NCBI RefSeq assembly: GCF_043290135.1
Contig: NC_134710.1
Span: 318,640,616-318,704,615 of the forward strand
DNA length: 64,000 nucleotides
Direction: 5' to 3'
From: Rhipicephalus microplus
Taxonomy: Eukaryota > Arthropoda > Arachnida > Ixodida > Ixodidae
Positions 35,684 through 46,185 of this stretch are shown piece by piece; the stretch's first letter is position 1, and the number at the start of each line of letters is the position of its first letter. The translations under genes and the position numbers were made by a program. The notes under the pieces were generated by a model. That model did not search any database, had not been told where the DNA came from, and saw only the letters and a program-made list of their open reading frames with translations.

Positions 35684-35851
35684 AGCTATTTTTTCACCCA
35701 CTTTTCTTTCTTCTTATTTACATTACATTGGTTCTAATAACTTCCCCTATACATTCATTGGCATTATTGTCTGTTAGGTCGCATTATTATTGTGTCAAAA
35801 CACAGAAAAACGAGCCCTTAGGTTTACACTTCTTTCCCTTATATAGATATA

Positions 35852-38069
35852 CAGTGAAACCTCGTTAAACCGTACCCGCAAAAACAGTAGTTTCGTTTTA
35901 AAAGTAGTGAAGTCAAATCCCTGACTCGGTGGCCGTTGAACACAATGCATTTTGTATCCGCATAAGCCGTACCAGCTTATCGTGTATGTATCGGTTAATA
36001 AGTAGTTTTTCCAATTTTCGTTGCGCACTCGCCGCGGCATGACGTCCCCCACTGGGCGTCCCGACAGAACATCAAGCCCCAGAGATCGAAACATGCCTCG
36101 CTTGTTTGTGTTGGTGATAGTGGCGGCTGTGTTGGTGAGCGCCATCTTGGATTTTTCTGCAACAAGAAGCACTCAGCCGGCTAGGCTTCTGGTGTTGTCC
36201 ACGCGATGGCGCTTTGCACAAACACGCAAACACGGTGTGCGCTTGCTTTGCTTTCCTTGTTCCTTTGGCGCCGTGCATAGGTGTTCTCTGGTTGATCCGT
36301 GCCGTACAGCTCTCGCGTCGTTTTTCACGTGTTGTGTATGTGTGCTTGTGCTGCTTCATACTTGTGTCATGCCGAAACTGGGACAAAAGCATCGAGTGCT
36401 GAAAATAGAGGAGAAATTGGACATAATTAGTGCTATTGAAAGTGGCACGAAAAAATCGGCACTGGCACGCGAAAAGGACCTGCCGTTAACCACGGTGTGT
36501 GGAATTTGGAATTCCAGAGAGAAGTTGCTAGGCAGTGCTGCTGCAACTGTGAAAAGGTGCCGGCTATGCGGTTCGGCATTTTCGGATGTAGAGGAGGCGT
36601 TGGTGAAGTGGCTAAAAGCTGCACGGTCAAAAAATCTGCCTATCAGCGGACCCCTACTAGTGAAGAAGGCCCTGGTTTTTGCCTCACAGCTCAACCATGA
36701 CAACTTCGTGTGCAGCAATGGCTGGCTGGCTAGATTTAGGCGAGGCACGGCATTTCCACGAAGACTGTTTCGGGAGAAGGTGCTGCTGCTGAGATGGATG
36801 GCACGGAACAGTGGCAAAATGGTCAGCTGAAGAACATCTTGGATGAGTACGCACCTGATGACATCTTTATTATGGACGAATCGGGGCTATTCTTTAAGCT
36901 GCTACCAGACAAAACGCTCGCGTTCAAAGGCGAGACGTGCACCGGCGGCAAGCATGCAAAAGATAGAATATCAGTGGCGTTTTGCGCAAACATGACTGAA
37001 ACCAACAAAACTCTACCCTTCGTGACTGGAAAGTCGGCGAAGCCTAGATGTTTCAAAGGCGCCCGGTTGCCATCAGGTGTCATCTATCGCAGCAACACCA
37101 AAGCATGGATGACGGCAAAACTCTGAGGAGTACGTGCGTCTCATCGATCGTCGTTTTGCGGCTAAGAACAGAAGAGTTATTATTTTAGACAACGCTTCGG
37201 CGCACGTCGCCCTGGACAACCTGACGGCTGGGAAGTTGGCGTTTCTGCCATCAAACACAACAGCGATTGCCCAGCCCTTGGACCAAGGCATCATTTGAGC
37301 TGTAATACAGCTCTGCAAGAAGAATCTGCTGCGCAGATTTCTTCTCGCCATTAAATGTGGCAAATTATTCTCCATCGACCTGATTGGCGTGATGCACCTG
37401 CTCGAATACTCGTGGCGGCAGGTTGAAGCAACGACAGTTCAAAATTGCTTCAAGCGTGCTGGCTTCAGTGTGTGTGCGGGCGACGCAGATGACTCCAGTG
37501 ACACCATCGACCAGACTTCGGACATTGTAGACGAAGCTTGCAAAACTCTGCTAGCTGAAGTGCTGGAGCGGCAGGGCGTTACGGAAGGCATTTCCTTCCC
37601 CGACTTCAGAGACGCAGACAGCGATGTGCAGACATCTCCGGACATGTCCGACGAAGCCTTTGTTGCCTCGGTTGTCGAAGTGTCGCCAAATGATAGTGAT
37701 GAGGACGACATGGAAAGCGACAACACGGGTGATCCAGGTCCGACAGTGGCCGAAGCTGCACATTGCGTCAGCGTCATGCGGTTATTTGCCAAGAAGAGGA
37801 GGCTGGCGGAAAAGCTGGCTCACAGCATGAGTGAGTTTGAGGCCGCTGTCGTTGCTGCTAGGTCGCCGCGTCGTCAAATGAAGATTACAGACTGTCACGC
37901 GAAGTTAATAAATTACTGCACGCTTTTTGTTCTTTCATCGCACTCCCTGAAGGTTTCTTTCTTTGACAGGTAAGTGAGCGACCCGACCCTATTTCGGTTC
38001 AGCAGTACTACAGTTTAGTACGTACTTTTTGCGACCTCCGGCCAACTACGGTTTAACAAGGTTTCACTG
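35852..38069 (+). mobile_element. TcMar-Tigger DNA transposon, nearly complete
   Basis: Terminal inverted repeats CAGTGAAACCTCGTTAAACC at 35852 and its near-perfect complement ending at 38069, flanked by TA at 35850-35851 and 38070-38071. This is the target preference of the Tc1/mariner superfamily. The 2.2-kb element carries a single transposase gene in the sense direction (see next entry). It lies in the intron of the minus-strand gene at 33782-38632. Confidence 0.93.
36369..37932 (+). pseudogene. Tigger transposase with CENP-B-type DNA-binding domain
   Basis: The ATG at 36369 starts MPKLGQKHRVLKIEEKLDII, a pipsqueak/CENP-B helix-turn-helix. It is followed by a second HTH (ALVKWLKAARSKNLPISGPL, with NGWLARF near 36720). 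After a frameshift near 36788 come the catalytic blocks FIMDESGLFFKLLP (first Asp), then, after another frameshift near 37115, VIILDNASAHV (second Asp) and TTAIAQPLDQGII (third Asp). All three catalytic aspartates are present. A TGA follows QPLDQGII at about 37296, after which coding continues in the same frame to an acidic C-terminus. Three lesions therefore inactivate an otherwise well-preserved gene. Length is about 520 codons, usual for the family. Confidence 0.92.
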
Positions 38070-38449
38070 TACCGGCTTACAAATGAGGTAGACTTGCCCC
38101 CCCAATCGCGAAAGAGTTGGTACGCCACTGGCAGGCAGTTGTTTGTGCGGCTTCTAACTGCACCAGACAATGCTCGGCGAAAAATAGTTAATGAGCCAAT
38201 AGTACAACAATTCTGTACAGAGTGTGCCCATTTAGACAGGCTTGTGTTTGTTCCCCTTAGAGAAGAAAGTACGGCAGACTTTTAGGGTTGTATTCAGATG
38301 GAGTACTTTTTCCTTATTGCGTGGTACAATAATGGAAACCTTAAAGCCTTTTTCTTCCATTTTTTGCTCTTCGGCTCTTTTTGCTGTCTGCATAATTAGA
38401 ACATAGCCAGTGGAATTTCTCACTGCCGCAGTAGTTTCACATCACTTAC

Positions 38450-38632
38450 CTCTGCGTGCCCTTGCTGCAGCTGTGGCAGCACCAGCACCGACTGCTGGAC
38501 CAGTGCAGCTAGCTGTTGCTTGAGGAGGGTTGCGCTCCTCCGTGTGCAGCGAGGTTAGGGGGACAAGCGCTTCGTAGGGCTCTTCAGGAGCCGAGGTAAC
38601 CACCTCCACGCTCTCGAAAGCGCCTGTCGCCC
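38450..38632 (-). CDS. Putative internal exon (phase 1-1)
   Basis: The minus-strand acceptor TTTCATTCAG is followed by 183 nt open in one frame and the consensus donor GTAAGT. It encodes a low-complexity segment TGAFESVEVVTSAPEEPYEA and ends GAATAAARARR, typical of linkers in nuclear proteins. Phase fits the exon at 33882-33782. The upstream exon was not identified; a GC-rich minus-strand stretch at about 39712-39890 with a GTAAGTATG donor is a candidate but its phase does not fit directly. Confidence 0.5.
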
Positions 38633-40700
38633 CTGAATGAAATGACGATTGCCCATGAAATTGCAGTTCACATATTTACCATTTCAGTGTGTTACAAACG
38701 CTTCATGACATGCAGTCATTAGAGGATGAAATATTCTTGAGTAGACCTACCACTGAACATTTCTCCTATAAAACTATGTTAAAGCAGTGTTAAAAAACAT
38801 CAAATGTACATAGTTGTGCGATCAATGACAGGCAGTAATCCAAACATGCGCAAGCTACAGCTGAAGCTTGCACATGTTTCAACCTATATAGCAAGGGCAA
38901 TGGGCGATCTGATTCAAGAATGCATGTCACCTACCTACACACAGCACATGTCGTCTATGCTTTACCGATACACCATGTTCAATTATTTTTCCAACATTCA
39001 ACTTCACTAGGCAAAGCATTCTTTTTTTAGAGCTTTTAATAACTGTTAACATGGAAATTATGGTTGCCCGTAAGGTGCTCCATTTCCTGGCACACCCTTC
39101 GCATTAACAGTACTTTTCATTCAGATCACATCACCTTCCCTGCACGAAAAGGTTTCATATGGCATGACATCTCCAATCAAGTATTATGAAAATTACCTTC
39201 ACAATTTACCACTTGCTTCCACTCTTTAACCATCATGCACTGTGCTATGTGTATTCTGCCTTCTTACTGAGTAGGCATGCTAAGCACATGAAGTGCGTAA
39301 ACTGAGATCAAGCAAACCCCTCATGCATGCTAAGACAACGCACCAGTCCGCGCCCGCACGCCAAGGTATGCCTGCGACGATAAAGTGACATTTGCAGGCT
39401 TGACTTTGTGTCAACGATTGCTTCGAGTATTTATAATTAAAAGAAAAATGGCGTAGGAAGTTTCATATTAAAGAAGGACAGCCATTTTCGGTCACTGCTT
39501 CCGTTATTTTCACTGAGGTCGCACAATTGCAATCTCCACATACACAACGTCGCCGACACTTTTTTTTTATTTGCTGTGCCTTCACTACGTGGCAGGCGAC
39601 ACCTCGGGGCCATGCCTCTCGAGCGCTACTACTATGTGTTGCTGGAACTTGGATGAATCCGCAACAATTCTTTGATTCACTAATCATCATACTTACACTC
39701 GGCTCTCTCACGCCGGTGGTCGCTGCGCCGTCCGCGGAGTCTTCTGAGGCACAGGCGGAGTCACGCACCACCGTCGCGAACCTTCGCTTGACGCTGCCGG
39801 CTATGCCCGCACGACGCAGCCGGCAACGGAGCCTGGCAGAGCGAAGCCTGTTGCACCCCGCCACCCTCCTGGCCGCCCCAGGACGGATGCGGTAGCTATG
39901 TCCTCTGGCTACCCCAAGAATGTCTTGTAGATGTTCCTTTTCCCCATATTGTTCTTCTGTTCCTGATCTGCAAAAGTGGCACCTTTAGCTTGGACCCGCC
40001 TAAACACCCTCGGAGACAGTGCTACATTCTACTGAAAGTAAAAGTGCACTTACTTTCTCAGGTTGGCGCGGTCTTCCCAAACGAATTGCGCCAGGAGAAG
40101 GTCGCACCTCTCCCTGATGACTCGCGCGCTGATAGCTCTTGCGAGCGCCAGGGAGAGGTTTTCTGCTATCGTGAACCAACGCGTGCGTTCTTTGTGGGGA
40201 TCTTGCTCCCTAACCTCATGCAACATGTACTACATGTCCGTTTCAATAGGGAGTTTTGCAAGCGCCGCGGGCGCCATATAAGTTTTAGAAAAGCGTTTGT
40301 CCTACTGCGATCCGCAACGCACGATTGCAGCAAAGTCTAGAAACGCTTAAAGTCCCTGAAAAATAAACTAAAGTAGCGCCATTCGTACGTGCGCCATTCG
40401 TGTCAATGTGCAGACTCCTCTCCCCTCGCGTGCATTGCAGATAGTAAACGGCGCTAGTTGAGGGGCTGTATGGCTCCTGGCCGCAAAGATGAGCTTGTGC
40501 TCATGTTTCCGTTAAAGCGCATCTGTGCGCTGCGGTTCTAGGCGATGCACCAAAAGAGTGATTGAGAAAGAAAAAAATACAAAAAGTAACATTAAATACG
40601 ACGATTTGACGTGTATATAAGCAAGTGGCATGCAGTGGCAAAAGACATCACCGCAAGCACGCAATACTCAACGCGATAGCCTACCGTTTGCATGCAGACG
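38633..40700. other. Region without a firm gene
   Basis: Contains the GC-rich stretch 39700-39900, open on both strands, with a strong minus-strand donor GTAAGTATG at about 39711-39703. It could be a 5' exon or CpG-rich promoter. The rest shows nothing I can support. Confidence 0.35.
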
Positions 40701-40840
40701 CGCTCAGCGGTGATGATGATGATAATGATGATGATGATGATGATTAAAGGCCTCCACTTTGAATCGGGGTGACGGCATGCGCCATCTAGCCTACCTTAAT
40801 AGTTCGAGTTTAAATTTTGTCCCTCAACTCGGATGTCTTT

Positions 40841-43800
40841 TTAATTTTGCCCAGCCGCTACTCTTGGCTGGGGTGTTATTTTATCGACTTCTCTGCTTTT
40901 CCTCCACCAATACTCCAGCCGCTGCTTAGTAATACCTACTGCTGACCAGTTAATGCTTCCATCAACCGCGAAGCCCAGCGCCTCAGGAAGTGTGACCTTC
41001 CCCCCATTTCTATCCGGCTGAATCTTTTGGCATTCCATGACTATGTGGTCGATTGTTTCTTTATTTATGCCACATCCAACACATGTCTCATCCTGTGACG
41101 AATATTTGCTCCTGTAAGTTAGAGTTCTCAAGCAGCCAGCCCGCGCCTCAAAGAGCAACGCACTACCATTATTGTTGTCATAAAAGTTCTCATTCCGGAT
41201 CTCTTGTTTGCTTGCCTTGTAGATTCCCAGCGATCCCTTCTTTTCCATCCTCTCTTTCCACATGAGCGTCTCTGTTTCCCTCACTTGCTTTTTAACTGGC
41301 CCCCTTTGCTTATTTGCCGCGGTCAAGTTATATTTAGTCGCCAGCTTTCGCGTCCTCTTCCGCCATTGGGTGTCCACACTTTTCAGGTACAGGTATCTGT
41401 GCACTCTGGCTGCCCAGTTCTTCTCATCTAAATGTCTAAGTCGCTCCTCAAATCGTATTTTACTTTGTGCTTCCCTCGCCTAAAATGAAGCCCAACCCAT
41501 ATCGCCTTGTACAGCCTCGTTTGTAGTCTTACTGTGAGCTCCCAGAGCTAACCTGCCGAGTGCCTTTTGGTTAACCTCCAGCCCCGACAGGATATCTGAC
41601 TTTAAGCATAATACGGCATTAGAGAACGTGAGCGCCGGCACCATTACCCCTTTCCAGATGCCTCGTACTACCTCGTACTTATTGTGTCCCCAAAGTGCTC
41701 TATGTTTCATTACTGCTGCATTTCGTCTCCCTTTCAGTTTGAGGTGTTCTTCATGAGCATTCAGGTAGCCTTTTCCTTCATTAAGCCAGATCCCCAAGTA
41801 TTTGTACTTATTTACTAATGGTATGTCTTCCTGTTGTATCCTTATTGGTGCTACATGAGCTTCCTCGTTGAACACCATGACTCCAGATTTCTGTGGGTTA
41901 AAATGTAGGCCTAGGTACGTTGCCTCATCACCACAAATGTCAGCCAGTTTTTGAAGTTCTTCCGCATTATCCGCCAGCAGCACTATATCGTCTGCGTACA
42001 TCAATGCCGGGATCCGTTGCTCCACTAACACTCCATTGCTTCGGTGTGACAAATCAAAGCCCAATCCACTCTCCTCTAGTCGTCTTTCCATTCCTCTAAT
42101 GTACAGTGTGAACAGCAATGGCGAAAGAGGGCACCCCTGTTTTAAACCTCTTCGAATGTACACGGGCTCTGTGTATGTACGCCCTTCCCATGTAATGTGT
42201 GCCTTGTTATCCTCATATATTGCCCTTAGCAGCCCTACAGATTCCGACCCAATCCCCTCCTCTTCCAGTATATGCCACAGCAATCCCCTGTCCACGTTGT
42301 CATAGGCACCCTTTATGTCCAGAAACAGTAGCCATGTTGGTCTGCCCTGTGCTGCCGAAATTTCGATGGTCTGGGTTATGACGAAAAGATTGTCTTCCAA
42401 GCGTCGACCCGGCCTAAATCCATTTTGCAGTTCCCCTAAAATACCGTTACTTTCAACCCACTTCAACAACTCGGCTTTGATGGCTTGTATAGCTAATCTA
42501 TAGAGCACTGACGTGACTGTAATCGGCCTGTATGAGCTCGCCTTGTCCCTTTCTCCCTTGTCTTTGTAGATCAAACTCATTCTACTTTCGCGCCAGTGCG
42601 CAGGAATCCTCTTGGATTTTATAGCGCGCTCGATGGCTCCATACAAGTGCGCCTGTCCCGCTGGTCCCAAATGGTTGATAATCTCTATCGGGATTCCATC
42701 CGGTCCTGTTGCCGTACTTTTGGGAACACTGTGTTCTGCCTTTTTCCAGTCCAAAAATTCGATATTAAATTTTTCATCTGCCACTTTTTTATTTGCCACC
42801 TGTGTCCAGTTAGCCGCCCTCTCGCGTGCTTGGCCGAAAGTATTTCCTATGACTCCATGTAGGTATTCTAATGCGCTGTCCCCCAGGAGAACGTTACCGT
42901 CCCCGTCCTGTATCTGAGTCTGCATCTCTTTAGTCGTCGTTCCCAATGCTTTCAAATGGTTCCATAATTTTTTGGGGGGCGCTCTTATCCTTCTTACGTA
43001 TGTCTGATACCCATTTCTCACTCGCAGCTTTAATCTTCGCTTGTACTAGTCTCTGCACCTCAAATTTCTTTTCTCGGTACCGGCTCCACCGTAACTGCAC
43101 CTCATCATCCTGATATCCCATTTGCTTTGCTTTTCTGTGCAGTCTAGAGGCCCGTCGTCGCTCCTCAATAGCCAGTTTAATTTCCTTGTCCCACCAGCTT
43201 CGTGGTTTCCGTTTACCCCTCCAGCGGTTTTTTTTCCTTGCTTTGTTTATTTCCTTTTGTATACAGCTAACAACCTCGTCATATTCCCACACCTTTGTTG
43301 GCTGTGCTTCTAATTCTCTTTCGATGCTATTGACGATGTCTGCTATCTGCTTTTCGCTTACTTTCGGGGGCCCAACCTCCTGTGTTTTCTTCCTAGCCCC
43401 CCCCCCCCCCCACTGTTAAATTTCAGGATTATACGCCTGTGGTCGCTGCCCAGACTGTTTTCTCCTTCTTCATCTATCGTCATTTGGTTCAACCGCTCAT
43501 ACGTGTGCTCTGAGACCAGGTCGTAGTCTATGCAAGACTGTCTACTGCCGCTTTGCCACGTTATCTGCCCATCGCATTTATGTTCCCGGTTAACTATTAC
43601 CAGTTGCTGTTCTTCACACATATCGATAATCATTGCACCGTTATGGTCTGTATATCCATCTAGATCCTCAATGTGGGCATTTAAATCTCCTACTAATATC
43701 ACCTCGCCAGATTCTTTAAATTTTTTATGTCCTTCCTGAGGCAGTCCACCCACTCTTTATTTTGTTCTCTGGCGTCATTCCCTGTCCACAGATAGGCCAC

Positions 43801-44150
43801 TCCCAACCATGTCTTTTTTCCCCCCACCGTTCCACTAACCCATAAGTGCTCCTTACAGCCCTGATTTTCCCTCTGCCAATTCCCTCCTCGCCTAATCAAC
43901 ATGCCCACGCCTCCACCTTTCCTTTCTCCCGCTGCCCTGTTGCACCCCACCCATACGTAATCATCCATCACTGGTGGCCCCTCCATATCTCTCAGGTGGG
44001 TTTCGGTCAGGGCGTACACGTCAATTTCTTCTTTCTCGAGTTGGGTTTGTATCTCAATCCATTTTTCCTGCTTGCGGCCGCCTTGCATGTTTATATAACT
44101 AATTTTAATCCCCCGGTTTATTTTCCTTTTCTTTCCTTTGTGCTTCCGCC
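40841..44150 (-). pseudogene. LINE ORF2: endonuclease, RT and C-terminal knuckle
   Basis: APE-type endonuclease blocks YINMQGGRKQEKW, LTETHLRDMEG, VILVGDLNAHIEDLDG and NSLGSDHRRIIL. RT blocks follow in a 513-codon open frame (43021-41480): STATGPDGIPIE, SSYRPITVTSVLYR, LQNGFRPGRR, LLFLDIKGAYDNVDR, RRGLKQGCPLSPLLF and ALMYADDIVLLAD with intact YADD. The C-terminal part (41404-40841) has CVGCGINKETIDHIVMEC. Frame changes occur near an A/T-rich run at 43700, a 14-C run at 43395-43412 and a T6-G6 run near 42970. A TAG at 41482-41480 ends the RT frame. RT itself is uninterrupted. Confidence 0.93.
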
Positions 44151-44198
44151 GCCGTGCATCAGTGCCCCCTCCTTCCTGCCTTTCACCACCCCCTCCAC

Positions 44199-45395
44199 TC
44201 AGTCCGCCTTCTTCTTGAACGTTTGACCTCCCCCCAAAAAAGCTACCGCGCGGGCTGCCAATCGGTGCCCTACATGCTCAGCTAGATGGTTACTGAAGTG
44301 TATGCCGTCAGACACAAACGCCCTGTTGCGGCCTGCATGGACCAGGTTTCGGTTCAGGTTGACCACCTCGAACTTCATCGTTTTACCCAGAGTCCAAAGC
44401 TCCCTGTTTGCCGTAACCACCGCCCTTTCTACGTGGACTCCCTGTTTCTGCACCTCCGGCACCGTGCAGACAGCAATGTGTACATCCTCCGAGGTCGTCC
44501 TCAGCTCAGTGATCCCCTTCGCAATCTGCTTTGCGAACCCTCCCCCGCGTCCCTGCAACACATCGTTCACACCCCCCATTACCACTACTAAACTGCGGTC
44601 CTCCATTCTATCCCGCAGTTGCTCCTTTGCTTGTTGCATCACTTCCCCTACTCTTTTTCCGGGAAGCTTGCTCACCTTCACGCGTTCGTCGTCTCCCACC
44701 CTCCCCTTAATCACCTCTCCCACCCTGGCCATGTTGGAGTCGCCGACAACAATCACTTGGCGCCTCCTCTGGTCTTTAGCCGGCACTTTTGCAGGTGTTC
44801 GGGGACTACTGTGGTTGACCACGGAAGCCAAGGACCTGGCTGGCGATCCCCCACTTCCCGGCGCCGCCTCGGGGCTTTCTTTGTTACCCGAGTCCGCTCT
44901 GCGTTGACGGACACCGCTCGTGCGCGCAGCATCAGTCACTCCCTGTGGGTCTGCGTTCCCGCTGGCGTGCCGCTCGTTGTTCTGAGCCCGCGCACTCGCG
45001 TCGTCTCCTGCCGCCGGAGTCACGAGCTCTTCCACCCGCTTTTCAAGCTGGGCCTGCTTTTCTTGAGCTTCGTCCAGTTCAGCCACCGTGCGCACCAACT
45101 GGGCGGTCTTCGCCTGACCCGCCTTGTCAAGCTCTGCCACTTGCGCCTCGAGAGCCTCCCGCGCTTCTCTTTCCTCCCTCAGGTACCCCTCCAGTTCCTT
45201 CACCCTCACATTCATCTGCTTCTCAAGGCGGTCGAAGCCCTGCCTTGTCCGCTCGCAAGGCCTACATTCGAAGGGCGCCTTCTTAGCGTCCGCCACACTC
45301 TCGAACATTGTCTCGCCCAAGAAGCACCAGCGCAGGCACTCTTGGCACTGCACCTGGCCCTCGTCTCCAGTGCCCGATCTCTTTCTCGGGGCCAT
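44199..45395 (-). CDS. LINE ORF1 with zinc finger, coiled coil and SGNH esterase domain
   Basis: The 398-aa frame is intact. I chose the ATG at 45395 (MAPRKRSGTGDEGQ). An in-frame ATG at 45530 would extend into probable 5' UTR. Residues about 12-55 hold a Cys-rich finger (CQECLRWCFLGE and FECRPCE). Residues 55-130 are a coiled coil. A variable linker follows. From residue about 225 comes a SGNH/GDSL-type hydrolase fold with VIVVGDSNMARVGEV (nucleophile Ser), VVVMGGVNDVLQG (oxyanion Gly/Asn) and FVSDGIHFSNHLAEH (Asp-His pair). Such esterases are known in ORF1 of CR1-like elements; their substrate is not established. It probably encodes the RNA-binding partner of ORF2. Confidence 0.9.
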   Translation of the reverse strand: MAPRKRSGTGDEGQVQCQECLRWCFLGETMFESVADAKKAPFECRPCERTRQGFDRLEKQMNVRVKELEGYLREEREAREALEAQVAELDKAGQAKTAQLVRTVAELDEAQEKQAQLEKRVEELVTPAAGDDASARAQNNERHASGNADPQGVTDAARTSGVRQRRADSGNKESPEAAPGSGGSPARSLASVVNHSSPRTPAKVPAKDQRRRQVIVVGDSNMARVGEVIKGRVGDDERVKVSKLPGKRVGEVMQQAKEQLRDRMEDRSLVVVMGGVNDVLQGRGGGFAKQIAKGITELRTTSEDVHIAVCTVPEVQKQGVHVERAVVTANRELWTLGKTMKFEVVNLNRNLVHAGRNRAFVSDGIHFSNHLAEHVGHRLAARAVAFLGGGQTFKKKAD

Positions 45396-46074
45396 TGTTC
45401 GGCCAACCCCTAGGCCTAAGAAGGTGACGTTCTCGGTGGCAGCGCCACTACTGTCCGTGTAATAAACTCGGCGGTGCTCAGAATCTGCAGCATGACGCAC
45501 TAGCCTTTGTGAAAGTATCGCAAACGCCATTTTGTTTGTCCACTTTCACGGTGTTTGTGGCTAGGCGTGCGCGCTTGGTATTGTTGTGTAGCCGGAGTTC
45601 GACCGCGCGTGAGTGTGTGCACGGTCATCCTGCACGTTTCGGGATGCCGACCTGCTGTGCCAGCGGTTGCAAAAGCAGGTACAGCAGAGGAAAGAAGCTA
45701 TTTTCGCTTCCGCGAGGAAAAGACAATGCCGCTCGGCAAGAAGTGTGGCTCCAGCGTCTCGGAAGGACTGACTTGGACCCTGTATCGTCGCGGCTTTGTG
45801 AGGTGAGTACCGGCGAGCTAAACTCTATCGTTTCGCTTGTATTCGTGTTTACAGTGTTGCGGTACTGTCAAGCTCGAGCATCACGCAAAGAGAGTAACCG
45901 CGTCGATGGTAAACGTGCATGCCAGTTGAAACGCGTGCCGCGTTTAGTGCCGTGTAAACGTTGCGTCTCTGGCTTGATCCATGCCGACCGCGGCGACTGC
46001 ATTTTCGATCGAGGCGGAAATGTTGGGGCCTGTGTTCTTAGCATTATATGCACGTTAATGAATACCAGGTGGTC

Positions 46075-46185
46075 AAAATTTCCGTAGCCCTCCAAAAGGG
46101 CGTCCCTCATAATCAAATTGTGGTTTTGGAAAACCACAATTTAATATCTGGCGTTAAACGCCAGATATTATTATTATTATTATTA
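46075..46185 (+). repeat. 5'-truncated Ruka SINE with snap-back hairpins
   Basis: Inside intron 1 of the THAP gene. Ruka body (GTAGCCCTCCAAAAGGGCGT) leads into two adjacent perfect hairpins, at 46115-46142 (AAATTGTGGTTTT, GG loop) and 46143-46169 (AATATCTGGCGTT, A loop), then a TTA-repeat tail. Compared with other copies (GGTTTTGGGACGTTAAAC), the middle is an inverted copy of its own flanks. Confidence 0.85.

Larger units (their letters stand above)
33883..38449 (-). other. Intron between the two putative exons
   Basis: A 4.6-kb interval containing the fold-back repeat (34558-34656), a TTAA-MITE left end (TTAAAGAGGCTATGTAAC at 35493), the tRNA-like SINE (35611 onward) and the Tigger transposon (35852-38069). 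A G-rich stretch with runs of G up to 12 and of C up to 8 lies at 35310-35375. A small additional minus-strand exon candidate (about 38352-38405, KRAEEQKMEEKG) has a weaker donor and a phase that does not fit, so it is not called. Confidence 0.45.
40711..45460 (-). mobile_element. CR1-like LINE, near full length
   Basis: Minus-strand non-LTR retrotransposon with ORF1 (45395-44199), ORF2 in pieces (about 44150-40841), and a 3' end in an (ATC)n microsatellite at 40745-40711, typical of CR1-group elements. ORF1 carries an esterase domain, known from the CR1/L2 group. The 5' end is not sharply defined. The first base lies somewhere between 45413 and about 45530. It is the sister of the truncated copy at 28905-31765. 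Confidence 0.9.

Noticed and set aside
38352..38405. Extra exon encoding KRAEEQKMEEKG
   Set aside because: The weak donor GTTTCC and phase do not fit either neighbouring exon; skipping it gives a better join.
39463..39895. Gene in the GC-rich stretch open on both strands
   Set aside because: Both strands are open, there is no domain, the longest minus-strand frame starts with GTG, and the strong donor at its end does not match the phase of the next candidate exon.
40711..40745. CRISPR-like or satellite array
   Set aside because: Simple ATC-type trinucleotide repeat that forms the 3' tail of the LINE.
44302..45413. Plus-strand open frames of 201 and 264 codons
   Set aside because: Exact antisense shadows of the intact LINE ORF1 on the minus strand, which has recognisable domains.
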